From: Blastocatellia bacterium
GTDB lineage: Bacteria; Acidobacteriota; Blastocatellia; Chloracidobacteriales; Chloracidobacteriaceae
NCBI GenBank assembly: GCA_019695185.1
Contig: JAIBAN010000009.1
Span: forward strand, 62,001 to 126,000
Direction of reading: 5' to 3'
Length of the DNA: 64,000 nt
Position numbers and translations under genes: made by a program. Shown piece by piece: positions 29,665 through 39,123 of this stretch. A model generated the notes under the pieces. It ran no database searches. It was not told the DNA's origin and saw only the letters and a program-made list of their open reading frames with translations. The stretch's first letter is position 1. Each line of letters opens with the position of its first letter.

Positions 29665-29684
29665 TTTGTGAAAAAATTCACAAA
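29665..29684. promoter_or_regulatory. CRP/FNR-type operator palindrome
   Basis: TTTGTGAAAAAATTCACAAA is a perfect 20-bp palindromic site with the CRP half-sites TGTGA-N6-TCACA. It is centred 32 bp upstream of the Clp-N/GNAT start, which implies repression from that position or a promoter further upstream. Confidence 0.6.
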
Positions 29685-29706
29685 GTCAAATAAAAAGGAA
29701 TTCAAA

Positions 29707-30663
29707 ATGTTTGATCAGTTTTCAAACCGAGCCAGACGGATTATTTTCTTTAGCCTGCACGCAGCCCAACATTTCCGGACAACTGCCATTGAGCCGGAAC
29801 ATATCCTCTGGGGATTGCTCCAGGAAGCACCCGAACTGTTTCACCAACTTTCCGGCGGATCCAAACAGACTGCCCAACACATTCGGGAGTCACTGTTCAA
29901 AAGTTGTTCCCAGCCAGCCGTTCCGGCTTCTCCCCATGGCCTTCCCTTATCACCCCAAAGCCAGGAAGTGGTCCGGACCAGTCAGCATCTGCTGGAAAAA
30001 ACCGGACTTGTTTTGGTTGAGCCGGAACATGTTCTGGCCAGCCTTCTGCTGGTGGTTCGTCCGAAAGAAGGATTTCTGGGATTTCAGGCACCGCCGCCAC
30101 CCCTCATTCACGTCCTGGAATCACACGGCATCAACCTGGAGCAGGCCCAGGCTCACTTTTTTTCATTAAAGCCGCCTGGTCCGCACCAGTGGATGACACT
30201 CGAACCGGAAACCATCACCCTGCGTGAAGCCTACCCTCATGAACTTGACTGGATTAACCAGTGTTATGGGGTGGTGGATTTTGTTCCTTCGGATTTTTCC
30301 CGCGAGTTTATTGCCGTGGCCGAGGTTTCCGGAGTGCGGGCAGGCTTGGGCCGGTTGGTTGAAGCGGATGAAAACACGGTGGAATTGGGCGGGATGCTGG
30401 TTTTTGAACCGTTCCGTCGCCTGGGACTGGCCCAACGGCTGATTCACTTCCTGCTTGGGCAGGCAGCCAACCGGGAGGTTTACTGCATTCCCTTCATGTA
30501 TTTATGTGACTTGTACCGGAAAGCGGGGTTTGAGTCCTGTCATGAGTTGGAAGGGGTTCCCCTCGTCGTACGGGAAAAACTGGAGTGGTGTCAAAACCAT
30601 TATCCGCAAAAAGTGAGTTTGCTTACATACCGAGGAGGCAAAAGACCGAGAATTGAGGACTGA
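29707..30663 (+). CDS. Clp N-terminal repeat / GNAT acetyltransferase fusion
   Basis: 318 aa from the ATG at 29707 (AAGGA SD). Residues about 1-145 form two ClpA/ClpC-type N-domain repeats: MFDQFSNRARRIIFFSLHAA with EPEHILWGLL, then VVRTSQHLLEKTG with EPEHVLASLLL. Residues about 165-300 form a GNAT fold with ELGGMLVFEPFRRLGLAQRL (the R-x-x-G-x-A acetyl-CoA loop) and LYRKAGFESC. There is no AAA+ domain, so this is not a Clp ATPase. The Clp-N part probably binds a protein or degron; the acetylation target is unknown. The stop codon lies in an AGGACTG unit. Confidence 0.8.
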   Translation: MFDQFSNRARRIIFFSLHAAQHFRTTAIEPEHILWGLLQEAPELFHQLSGGSKQTAQHIRESLFKSCSQPAVPASPHGLPLSPQSQEVVRTSQHLLEKTGLVLVEPEHVLASLLLVVRPKEGFLGFQAPPPPLIHVLESHGINLEQAQAHFFSLKPPGPHQWMTLEPETITLREAYPHELDWINQCYGVVDFVPSDFSREFIAVAEVSGVRAGLGRLVEADENTVELGGMLVFEPFRRLGLAQRLIHFLLGQAANREVYCIPFMYLCDLYRKAGFESCHELEGVPLVVREKLEWCQNHYPQKVSLLTYRGGKRPRIED

Positions 30664-30751
30664 GCAGCCAAAAACTGGTTTTGGCGTTGAGTCTTTCACA
30701 CAAATAAAACAAACGCAGTCCTCAGTCCGCAGTCCTCAGTCCGCAGTCCTT
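30652..30751. repeat. inverted heptamer element (AGGACTG/CAGTCCT)
   Basis: The short left arm (30652-30666) contains the end of the Clp-N/GNAT gene; the right arm (30716-30751) has alternating CAGTCCT and CAGTCCG units and ends 5 bp from the M16 gene stop. Confidence 0.8.
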
Positions 30752-30755
30752 AAAA

Positions 30756-32303
30756 CTATTTTTCAAAGACTTGTGCCACTGGCACAATCCGGATTTTTTC
30801 GGCCTTCACCGCCAATGGAAATTTTTCAATTTCCTTGTCTTCGGCCAGAATTTCCGCCGGAGTTTCGCTGTCATACTTCATGGGCGAAACAGCACCGGAA
30901 AGCATCTGTTTTTTCAGCCCCTCGGCATCCCTGGTCACCATGACAACTTTGAAATTCCGGGCGTTGAGATATTTTCGCAGGGCGGCATTGACATCCTTGA
31001 CGGTCAGTTTCGGCAGATTGGTCTGAATTGCCGCGATGTAATCGTCAATCCCGTAGAACTGTGAATCCAGTCGGTACCCCAAGCGCCGGCTGAGGGTTTG
31101 CGTCCATAAACGGCTGTAGTTGAGCAGGAATTTGCGGGTTGATTCAAATTCCGCTTCGGTCATGCCTTTTTGAATGTAGCGGTCGGTTTCCCACATTGCC
31201 TGACGCAAAGCAAAGAGCCGCACTGCATTAGGCACAGGACGAATCCAGATGCTGAAATACTGGGCCGAACGGGGCGTATTCGGCAGGGCAAAGGTGGAGC
31301 CGCCTTCCTGGAAGAAATGCTCAACATAGGAGTAATCCCCGTAATTGAGTCCTCGTTTACCGCGCATGTTATTCATCAGCAAACCGTTAAAGGTGCGATG
31401 TTCGCCCAGGAAGGAATTGGCCACCAGCAGAGCGTAAAAATCCTTGTCCTTGCGTGTCAGCGGAAGCTGGTAACCCAGCGAAATGGCCGTGGCGTCGGTT
31501 TCCTTTTCAATCAGAGTGACATCCAAACCATCCAGCGAGACGGCAGAAACAGGTGCCAGCGAGACGGGTTTGCCCGCCGGAAGCGTGCTGAAATCCTTTT
31601 CCATGCGCGCCAGCACCGGGGCCGGCACATCCCCGGCAGCGGCCAACTTGATCGCGGCACGGGTGTAATTGGCTGCGTAAAATGCCTTAACGTCATCCAA
31701 AGTCAGCTTTTTCAACGATTCCACCGTGCCGGTAACGGCATGCCCATACGGATGGCCTTGGAACAATTCGATTTCAAACGCCTGTTTGCCGAGTTCCTCG
31801 TCATTGGTGCCACGCAGGTTTTTTTCCAGACGATTGACGGCATCATCGCGCAACCGTTCAAATTCGGATTTGTCAAAGCGTGGTTTGAGCAGCACGTCGG
31901 CAAACATGGGATAAAATTTGTCCAGATGGTCCTTGTGGACTTCTCCGACAAACGTCACGGTTTCCTTGTCGGTGACCACGCCAATCGAAGCCGCCATGGG
32001 AAACAGCTTCTCCAGCATTTCCTTGTAGGTCGCCGCCTGGGTTCCGCCTTCGGCCAGCAGGGAGGCGGTCAGTGCCGCCACACCATATTTTCCAGCCGGG
32101 TCAAATGCCGAACCGGCCCGCACCACCACCCGAAACGTAATCAAAGGAGATTGGCTTTGCAGAAAGAGCATGGTTTTCTTTGTTGCAGTGGATTTTTTTC
32201 CTTGTGCCCACACGGCAGGAGTACCGGTGGCCACCAGCCCCAGCAGGACCGCCAGCGTGCAAAACCACGCCCGGACCATGAAAAGATTCCTTCGTTTCGT
32301 CAT
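30756..32303 (-). CDS. M16-family peptidase-like protein, non-catalytic partner
   Basis: 515 aa with a signal peptide (to about VWAQG, residue 35). It has the M16 fold (ASLLAEGGTQAATYKEM where active members have the zinc site), but HxxEH is missing. The C-terminal half keeps RGLNYGDYSYVEHFFQEGGS, the R/Y substrate-binding segment typical of the partner subunit. Such proteins pair with an active M16 subunit encoded upstream, and here the ATG overlaps the stop of the active gene by 4 bp (32300-32303), a sign of translational coupling. Probable periplasmic heterodimer. Confidence 0.9.
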   Translation of the reverse strand: MTKRRNLFMVRAWFCTLAVLLGLVATGTPAVWAQGKKSTATKKTMLFLQSQSPLITFRVVVRAGSAFDPAGKYGVAALTASLLAEGGTQAATYKEMLEKLFPMAASIGVVTDKETVTFVGEVHKDHLDKFYPMFADVLLKPRFDKSEFERLRDDAVNRLEKNLRGTNDEELGKQAFEIELFQGHPYGHAVTGTVESLKKLTLDDVKAFYAANYTRAAIKLAAAGDVPAPVLARMEKDFSTLPAGKPVSLAPVSAVSLDGLDVTLIEKETDATAISLGYQLPLTRKDKDFYALLVANSFLGEHRTFNGLLMNNMRGKRGLNYGDYSYVEHFFQEGGSTFALPNTPRSAQYFSIWIRPVPNAVRLFALRQAMWETDRYIQKGMTEAEFESTRKFLLNYSRLWTQTLSRRLGYRLDSQFYGIDDYIAAIQTNLPKLTVKDVNAALRKYLNARNFKVVMVTRDAEGLKKQMLSGAVSPMKYDSETPAEILAEDKEIEKFPLAVKAEKIRIVPVAQVFEK

Positions 32304-33661
32304 TTTTTGGCTCCTTTCAGGGTCACGACCGTGCGGTTTCCTTTGACAAACACCTGTTTGGCAACCCGTTGAATATCAGCCGGAGTCACCTGGTCATAGA
32401 GTTCAAAGGCAGCGTTGACGGCTTCGGGGTCACCAGTCAATTGAATGTATTTGCCCAGCACATTGGCCAGGTTGTCAGGCGTGCGCAACCCCATGGCAAA
32501 GGAATAACGGAAGTTGGATTTCACATCCGCCAACCGGCTTGCGGAAACCGGGTTGGCTTTCATTTCCTCCAGCGTGGCCAAAATCTCATCCCGGAGGGCC
32601 GGCAAATCCTTGCCGTCCTTGGCCCGCAGATAAATATCAAACAACCCAGGGTCGCGGTTGTCGTCGGCACCGGCTCCCAGAAGGTCAACCCGCTGCTGTT
32701 CAAGGACCAGTTTTTGGTACAGCGGCGAGGTTTCGGAAAACGCCACCTGTCCCAGCAAATCAAGCGCCGCCTTGTCTTTGCCGGTGGTGGAAAAAGCCGG
32801 GGCGTGATACCCAATCAACATATATGGCAAGGCTGGGCCTTTCCATTCGGCAGTCAGGATTTTTTCTTCCTGCTGGGCCGGTTCGGTGGGAATTTGCACC
32901 GTGTGGGAACCGCGCTTCCAGTTGCCGTAATATTTCTCGGCCAAGGCGAAAAAGGCATTTGGTTTCACATCACCGACCACCAACACCGTGCAGTATTCGG
33001 GACGATAAAACCGGTCGAAAAATTTCCGGCTGTACTCATACTGATTGGGCATGTCCAAAATGTCTTTCAGAAACCCAATCGTCGTGTGTTTGTAGGTATG
33101 GGTCGAAAAGGCGGCATCGTGCTCGGCTTCAACCAGCACGCTAAAGGGGGACGAAGCGCTTTTGTTGTATTCCCCCAAAACCGCTTTGGATTCCTTCTGA
33201 AATCCTTCAAGCGAATATTCCAGATGCTGGAACCGGTCTGCTTCCAGGTCCATGATTTTTTCCAGCGCATTGGCTGGAGCCGTGTTGTGATAACAGGTCC
33301 AGTCATCAGTGGTAAAAGCGTTGGAATCCACCCCCAGTTCTTTCAGTTCTGCGGTGTATTTATCGGCGGAATATTTCTTTGTGCCACGAAACATCATGTG
33401 TTCAAAGAAATGGGCAAAGCCGGTGACGCCGGGTTCGATTTCGTTGCGCGAACCGACCCGCACCACCGTGTAGTAAGCAATGATTCCCGGACTGTCAAAT
33501 GGAACCGCCACCAGTTTCAACCCGTTGGGCAATTCCTTTTTGTGCATGGGATAAGGAAAAATTTTGCGATTTTGTCCGTAGCTTGAGGCTGTCATAAGCG
33601 TCATCCAAAGCAGGCAGACGGCAATTTTTCTGAACACGATTTCTTTGTGCCCCGCTTTCAT
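32300..33661 (-). CDS. M16-family zinc metallopeptidase, catalytic subunit
   Basis: 453 aa with a signal peptide (cleavage near SSYGQ, residue 30). The inverted zinc motif H84-x-x-E87-H88 is in GFAHFFEHMMFRGT, and the third ligand Glu lies in the KAVLGEYNKS region about 75 residues later. It probably degrades peptides in the periplasm together with the inactive partner it overlaps. No SD is clear upstream. A 9-mer/8-mer repeat element lies between it and the histidine kinase gene. Confidence 0.93.
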   Translation of the reverse strand: MKAGHKEIVFRKIAVCLLWMTLMTASSYGQNRKIFPYPMHKKELPNGLKLVAVPFDSPGIIAYYTVVRVGSRNEIEPGVTGFAHFFEHMMFRGTKKYSADKYTAELKELGVDSNAFTTDDWTCYHNTAPANALEKIMDLEADRFQHLEYSLEGFQKESKAVLGEYNKSASSPFSVLVEAEHDAAFSTHTYKHTTIGFLKDILDMPNQYEYSRKFFDRFYRPEYCTVLVVGDVKPNAFFALAEKYYGNWKRGSHTVQIPTEPAQQEEKILTAEWKGPALPYMLIGYHAPAFSTTGKDKAALDLLGQVAFSETSPLYQKLVLEQQRVDLLGAGADDNRDPGLFDIYLRAKDGKDLPALRDEILATLEEMKANPVSASRLADVKSNFRYSFAMGLRTPDNLANVLGKYIQLTGDPEAVNAAFELYDQVTPADIQRVAKQVFVKGNRTVVTLKGAKK

Positions 33662-33723
33662 TCAAGATTTTCGGTGTCCGTTCAAGTAGTTCAACCCGTG
33701 GGGTTTGTCAATCCTTGAGAGGA

Positions 33724-33865
33724 AGAAGTCCGGGGAGTCCGGGGAGTCTGGGGAGTCGAAAACCTGACAGGGTGACAGGGTAACAGGGTGACAAGGTGAT
33801 AAAGTGACAGTTTCCTGATGCCCCAGACTCCCCAGACTCCCAAGACTCCCAAGACTCCCAAGACA
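33724..33865. repeat. inverted 9-mer element with 8-mer core
   Basis: Left arm of about three GTCCGGGGA-type 9-mers (33726-33758), a middle run of 8-mers (GTGACAGG type, 33763-33813), and a right arm of CCCAAGACT-type 9-mers (33821-33863). It abuts the stop of the kinase gene. Same architecture as the heptamer elements but other periods. Confidence 0.85.
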
Positions 33866-33873
33866 TTTTCTTC

Positions 33874-36800
33874 TTACTTTGATTGAGGCTCGTATAAGTC
33901 GGAGTGGTTTGCCTCTGAAGGTTCCGGCAACGGGAGGGCCGGAATTTCAAGCGTGAAGCAACTGCCCACCCCCACCTGACTCCGGACCGAGAGATGGCCG
34001 CCATGAGCTGCCACGACCCGTTTGACAATCGCCAGTCCCAACCCGACGCCCAGCCCGGCATTTTTGGAGGCCGCCTGCCGATACGGGTCAAAGACATACG
34101 GCAGGTCTTCGGCAGGAATGCCTTCTCCCGTATCAGTGACGGAAAGAGCCAGCCGGGTGAGCCCCGTTTCAACTCCGGTTCCCATTAACACCTGCGCGGT
34201 GACGGTGACGGTGCCGCCTGCGGAGGTGAACTTGATGGCATTGGAAACCAGATTGGCCATTGCCCGCCCCAGTTTTTCCCGGTCAGCCACAATCAGCGGC
34301 AGCCGGGCCGGAATTTCCGCCTTGACCTGAATGCACTTGGCCAGTGCGGCCAGCCGGGCATCCTCCACGCATTCGCGCAAAAACCGTTCGGCGTCCAGTC
34401 GCTCAAGCTGCACGGTGACATCCTGTTGTTCACTCCGGAAAACTTCCAGGATTTCCTGAATCATGCGCAGCATTTTCTCAACGCTCCGGGAAGAAGCTCC
34501 CAGCAGTTTTCCCGAACCGGTTTCCTCAATCACCGGGTCGGCTTCCAGCAAATCCAACGTTGCTTTGACCACACTCAAAGGGGATTTCAAGTCATGCACC
34601 AGCATCGCCGTGAAATCGGCCTTGATGCGGTCCAGTTCCCGCAACTTGAAGTTGGCTTCCTCCAATTCCAGGTTTTTGGAACGGATTTCCGCTTCGGCCT
34701 GGGCCCGTTGCAGATTTTCTTTTTCAAGCGCCTGGGTTTCGATTTCCGCCGCTTCGGCCCGCGCCCCGGCCAGGGCCACCCGCAATTCGGCTTCCCGGAT
34801 GGCCGCCTGTTCCCGCAAGCGGTTGCTTTGATAGCGAAACGCTCCCATGACGGCCAGCACCAGCGCTATCATATAAAGCGCATAGGCCCAGGGCGTTCGC
34901 CAGGGCGGCGGCAGAATTTTGATCCGTAACGAGGCTCCGGTTTCATTCCATAAACCGTCATTATTGGAGCCCTTGACCCGAAACACATATTCACCGGGCG
35001 GGAGGTTCGTATAGCTGGCATAGCGCCGGGTGCCGCAATCAATCCAGCGCGGGTCAACCCCTTCCAGCCGGAAGGCAAACCGGTTTCGCTCGGTTGAAAC
35101 AAAATTGAGGGCGGCGAATTCGAGTGCGAAAAAGTTTTCGTCATAGGACAAAACCCGCACGTCCCGTCCATTGAAATCCTCGACCTTGCGGTCAAAAATC
35201 TGAAACCCGGTAATCACAATCGGCGGCACAAAAGGATTGGGGGTCACCGTTTCAGGGCGAAACCGGTTGAATCCATTCGGTCCGCCCACAAATATTTCCC
35301 CATCAGTTGTGTGCAGATAAGCGCCGCCGTTGAATTCATTGCCCTGCAATCCATCCCGCTGGTCATACACCCGCAGAGCCCCTGTGACAAAATCCAGGCG
35401 GCACAGCCCATTGTTGGTGGTTAGCCACAACGCCCCCTGTTTGTCTTCCAACACGGCATAGACATGGCTGTTGGGAAGGCCATTCTGTTTGGAAAAAAAC
35501 CGGATGGCACCGCTTTTCCGGTCCAACCGGCACAACCCAAGGGAGGTCCCAAGCCAAAGTTCCCCGGTGTGGCCTTCGACGATGCAAAAAACCTGAACAC
35601 CCCGAAAATCTTTGGGTTGGTCAGGAACCACGGCAACTGGTTCAAACACTCTGCGTTGGCGGTCAAACCGGCCAAAACCTCCGCCAATCATGCCCACCCA
35701 GAGGTTCCCGTCCCGGTCTTCACAAAGCGAATAGACATCATTGCTGGGCAGGCTGGCCGGGTTGGCCGGGTCATGCTGAAACCGCAGAGCCGTTCCGGTG
35801 GAGCGGTCAAACCGGTTGAGGCCGCCCCCCATGGTTCCGACCCACAGGTTCCCTTCCCGGTCTTCCAATATCTGCCGAATCTGATTGCTGCCCAGACTCT
35901 GCGGGTTCTGCGGGTCAAAGGTGTACCGGGTGAAGCGTTTGGTCTGCCGGTCAAACCGGTTCAGTCCGCCTCCGTCCGTGCCCACCCACAAGACGCCGGC
36001 CCGGTCCAGATAGATGCGCCGAACGATATTGTTTCCCAGACTGCCGGGGTCGTCCGGATCATGGGAGAAAGGAGTGAACTGTGTCGTCTTCCGGTCGAAA
36101 TAATTGAGGCCGCCACTGGTCCCAATCCACACATTGCCATCCGGGTCCTCACAAAATGACCAAATCCGGTCATTTTCCAAACCATTGGGGCTGTCGGAGC
36201 GATGAAACAGTTGAAAATGCCGGGCCCCTCGCCCAAGCGCATTCACTCCGTCGGAACTACCAAACCATAAAACGCCCTGGCGATCCTGCACCATTGGCCC
36301 CAGGCTGTCGGAAGTCAACCCGCCCGGACGGTCAGCGTCCTTCCGAAACGAGCGAAAGGTTCCGCTGTGCCGGTCCATCAGATTCAAACCGGCGTCACCG
36401 GTGGCAATCCACAACCGCTGCGAGCGGTCTTCGAAAATTCCCCGAATCTGCACCCCGCTGATACTGCCCGGCACATCCGGATTGGGACGGAATGGGGTAA
36501 ACCGCTCCGTCGTGCGATCAAATCGGTTCAAGCCTCCACCGCCCACGGTGCCGACCCACAGCGTCCGGGCCGAATCTTCAAAAACAGCCGTCACCTGATT
36601 ACTGCCCAGGCTCGTGGGGTCCTCCGGATGATGCTGGAACCGACGAAATGTTCGGGTCTGAGGGTCAAACCCATGGAGACCGTTGTCGGTGCCGACCCAA
36701 ATCCAGCCATCCTGCCCCACACATACCGAACTGATGCGATTCCCGGCCAGCTTGCGCGGATTGGCCGGATCGGGATAGTGAATCTGGACCTGTCCGGTGG

Positions 36801-37350
36801 CCGGGTTCAGACAGGCGAGCCCTTTCATGGTGCCAACCCACAACAAACCGTTGTGATCTTCATCCAATCCGCCGACCGGGGTTCCCGCCAGCAACGTATC
36901 CAGGCTTGGCACCTGGGGATAACGGACAAACCCCATGGTGGCCGGGTCAAACCGGGAAAGCCCGCTGCCCGTCACCACCCACAGGCGTTCCTGCCGGTCG
37001 GAAAGCAGAGCCCGGACATGGTTATGAGGCAAACTGTTGGGGTCATTTGGGTTGGAGCGAAAAACCCGGACATCACCGCCATCATAACGGTTCAACCCAT
37101 CAATCGTTCCAATCCAGAGAAACCCTTCCCGGTCCTGCGCCAAAGCAGTCACACTGCTGTGCGAAAGTCCTTGGGCAACCGAAACCGCCTGAAATTCAAA
37201 AATACGAGTTTCCTGGGCAGCAATCGGCCCTCCCAGCCACAGCAGCATCCACAGCCAAATGAAACCACCACGAAACAATGCAGGAAGGAATCGAAGTCGC
37301 ACAGGGTTATCCACTACCCGGAAGAAAACCTGGAATCCGGAAACAATCAT
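33874..37350 (-). CDS. two-component propeller hybrid-type sensor histidine kinase (no receiver)
   Basis: 1158 aa from the ATG at 37350 (GTG at 37416 possible). Seen: a signal/anchor segment (about 28-45), about 14 Reg_prop blades of the type LWVGTxGGGLNRFDRxT (about 55-710), a Y_Y_Y domain (about 715-790), a transmembrane segment (WAYALYMIALVLAVMGAF), a coiled linker, the H-box with His919 (AMLVHDLKSPLSVVKATL), and HATPase motifs NLVSNAIKFTSAGG, DTGEGIPAEDLPYVF and GLGVGLGLAIVKRV. A periplasmic sensor with cytoplasmic kinase; many relatives regulate polysaccharide use. The receiver and DNA-binding domains of classical HTCS proteins are absent, so a separate partner is needed. Confidence 0.93.
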   Translation of the reverse strand: MIVSGFQVFFRVVDNPVRLRFLPALFRGGFIWLWMLLWLGGPIAAQETRIFEFQAVSVAQGLSHSSVTALAQDREGFLWIGTIDGLNRYDGGDVRVFRSNPNDPNSLPHNHVRALLSDRQERLWVVTGSGLSRFDPATMGFVRYPQVPSLDTLLAGTPVGGLDEDHNGLLWVGTMKGLACLNPATGQVQIHYPDPANPRKLAGNRISSVCVGQDGWIWVGTDNGLHGFDPQTRTFRRFQHHPEDPTSLGSNQVTAVFEDSARTLWVGTVGGGGLNRFDRTTERFTPFRPNPDVPGSISGVQIRGIFEDRSQRLWIATGDAGLNLMDRHSGTFRSFRKDADRPGGLTSDSLGPMVQDRQGVLWFGSSDGVNALGRGARHFQLFHRSDSPNGLENDRIWSFCEDPDGNVWIGTSGGLNYFDRKTTQFTPFSHDPDDPGSLGNNIVRRIYLDRAGVLWVGTDGGGLNRFDRQTKRFTRYTFDPQNPQSLGSNQIRQILEDREGNLWVGTMGGGLNRFDRSTGTALRFQHDPANPASLPSNDVYSLCEDRDGNLWVGMIGGGFGRFDRQRRVFEPVAVVPDQPKDFRGVQVFCIVEGHTGELWLGTSLGLCRLDRKSGAIRFFSKQNGLPNSHVYAVLEDKQGALWLTTNNGLCRLDFVTGALRVYDQRDGLQGNEFNGGAYLHTTDGEIFVGGPNGFNRFRPETVTPNPFVPPIVITGFQIFDRKVEDFNGRDVRVLSYDENFFALEFAALNFVSTERNRFAFRLEGVDPRWIDCGTRRYASYTNLPPGEYVFRVKGSNNDGLWNETGASLRIKILPPPWRTPWAYALYMIALVLAVMGAFRYQSNRLREQAAIREAELRVALAGARAEAAEIETQALEKENLQRAQAEAEIRSKNLELEEANFKLRELDRIKADFTAMLVHDLKSPLSVVKATLDLLEADPVIEETGSGKLLGASSRSVEKMLRMIQEILEVFRSEQQDVTVQLERLDAERFLRECVEDARLAALAKCIQVKAEIPARLPLIVADREKLGRAMANLVSNAIKFTSAGGTVTVTAQVLMGTGVETGLTRLALSVTDTGEGIPAEDLPYVFDPYRQAASKNAGLGVGLGLAIVKRVVAAHGGHLSVRSQVGVGSCFTLEIPALPLPEPSEANHSDLYEPQSK

Positions 37351-37712
37351 TTGCAGCACGCGGCGTGAAGGCTGCAAGCATACACGACCCTGGTGTATTT
37401 TTCGACAAACGGACACAGTTCACTCCTTTTTTCCCTGTAAAACAGACCTCTTTGCCCAAACCGCCATTGGTTGACATTCGAAAAGGGAACGGTTCTAATG
37501 CCAATCACATTTCTTTGGACACATCCCGCTTGTAAGCCCGGCCAAGAGTTTTGCACCGGTGGCGTTTGGTGATCCCGCCAGTTGGATTGTGTCGGTACCG
37601 GTCGCCCTGGCAGCCGGATTCATTCTGTTTCAAAAAGGCACCCGCCACCCGTTCTCGCTGGTGGCATTGATGTGCGATTTCTCAGACAGACAGCATCTAT
37701 TTTCGAGGAACT
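37351..37712. other. intergenic region between divergent kinase and LeuA-like genes
   Basis: About 360 bp. It holds a small ATACAC/GTGTAT hairpin (37380-37398) and the GAGGAA SD of the next gene. No gene or clear promoter is seen. Confidence 0.5.
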
Positions 37713-38999
37713 ATGTCGGACGCTCACAACTCGATTCCAAAACCAACTGCATCGGGACAATTTGAAGAACTGATTTACGACTGGAATTTGGTCAACACCA
37801 CAACGCCGACGCGCACGGTTGAATTTGATGACGAAACCTTGCGCGATGGGTTGCAATGCCCTTCGGTCACCGACCCGCCGATTGAAAAAAAACTGGAGAT
37901 TCTGCATTTGATGGAATCGCTCGGCATTAACACCGCCGACCTGGGGTTGCCGGGTGCCGGGCCGCGAGCTGTGGCGGATGTCACGCGCCTCGTCCAGGAA
38001 ATCGTCAACCAGCGGATGAAAATCGTTCCGAATGCCGCAACCCGGACCCACAAAAACGACATTACCCCCATCATTGAAATTGCCAATCACGTGGGCATTC
38101 CCATCGAAGCCGCCATGTTTATCGGGTCCAGTCCGGTGCGGCAGTACACAGAGGATTGGACTCTGGACCATATGGTCCGGTTGACGGAGGACGCCGTCAG
38201 CTTTGCCGTTCAAAACGGGATTCCGGTGATGTATGTCACCGAAGACACGACCCGCGCCCATCCCGATACCATCCGGGCCTTGTACAAAGCCGCCATCAAC
38301 GCCGGAGCCTATCGTATCTGCATCTGCGACACGGTTGGCCATGCCACCCCTTACGGTGTGCGGCAACTGGTTTCCTTTGTCAAACAGGTGGTGGCCGAAA
38401 CCGGTGCAGACATTAAAATAGACTGGCATGGCCACCGGGACCGGGGCCTGGATGTCATCAACACGATTGCTGCTGTCGAAGCCGGTGTGGACCGGGTGCA
38501 TGGTGCCGGTCTGGGTGTTGGTGAACGGGCAGGCAACACTCCCATGGACCAGTTGCTGGTCAATCTGCACCTGATGGGGTATATCAACCGCGACCTGTCG
38601 CAACTGGGAGCCTATGTCAAAGCCGTCGCGGAAGCATGTCAGGTTCCAATTCCGTACAATTACCCGGTTTTCGGCTATGACGCATTCCGGACAGCCACCG
38701 GAGTTCATGCCGCCGCAGTCATGAAAGCCTTCCGGAAAGGGGACCACCAGTTGGCCAACCTGATTTATTCGGGTGTTCCGGCCCATCTGTTCGGACGGGA
38801 GCAGATGATTGAAATCGGTTCCATGAGTGGCAAATCCAATGTTGTTTTCTGGCTTGAACAACGCGGGCTCAAAGCCACGCCGGAACTGGTTGACCTGATT
38901 TTCAGCCGCGCCAAACAGGCGGACCATGTTTTTTCCGACCAGGAAGTATTTGACATCATCAAGAGCAATCAACAGACAGCCACCTCAACTGCGAATTGA
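37713..38999 (+). CDS. LeuA-like acyltransferase (2-isopropylmalate/homocitrate/citramalate synthase family)
   Basis: 428 aa, DRE-TIM metallolyase fold. Motifs: VEFDDETLRDGLQCPS (catalytic Arg and metal Asp), metal HxH in DWHGHRDRGLDVINT, and the signature HGAGLGVGERAGNTPMDQL. It condenses acetyl-CoA with a 2-oxoacid, but the substrate cannot be read from these motifs. It lacks the C-terminal allosteric LeuA domain of full-length (about 510 aa) 2-isopropylmalate synthase, so a specialised role is possible. GAGGAA precedes the ATG. The stop lies in the first TGAGAAT unit, following an N-residue tail T-A-T-S-T-A-N. Confidence 0.85.
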   Translation: MSDAHNSIPKPTASGQFEELIYDWNLVNTTTPTRTVEFDDETLRDGLQCPSVTDPPIEKKLEILHLMESLGINTADLGLPGAGPRAVADVTRLVQEIVNQRMKIVPNAATRTHKNDITPIIEIANHVGIPIEAAMFIGSSPVRQYTEDWTLDHMVRLTEDAVSFAVQNGIPVMYVTEDTTRAHPDTIRALYKAAINAGAYRICICDTVGHATPYGVRQLVSFVKQVVAETGADIKIDWHGHRDRGLDVINTIAAVEAGVDRVHGAGLGVGERAGNTPMDQLLVNLHLMGYINRDLSQLGAYVKAVAEACQVPIPYNYPVFGYDAFRTATGVHAAAVMKAFRKGDHQLANLIYSGVPAHLFGREQMIEIGSMSGKSNVVFWLEQRGLKATPELVDLIFSRAKQADHVFSDQEVFDIIKSNQQTATSTAN

Positions 39000-39113
39000 G
39001 AATTGAGAATTGAGAATTGAGAATCAGGAAAGATTCCCGTCAGCAGGCTGGAACCGTGATTCCTCACTTCGTTCAAGCACCGGTTTTCATTCTCAATTCT
39101 CAATTCTCAATTA
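38994..39113. repeat. inverted heptamer element (TGAGAAT/ATTCTCA)
   Basis: Left arm 38994-39024 carries the stop of the LeuA-like gene; right arm 39089-39113 ends 11 bp before the next start codon. Spacer about 65 bp. Confidence 0.9.
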
Positions 39114-39123
39114 TTTGGAGAAA

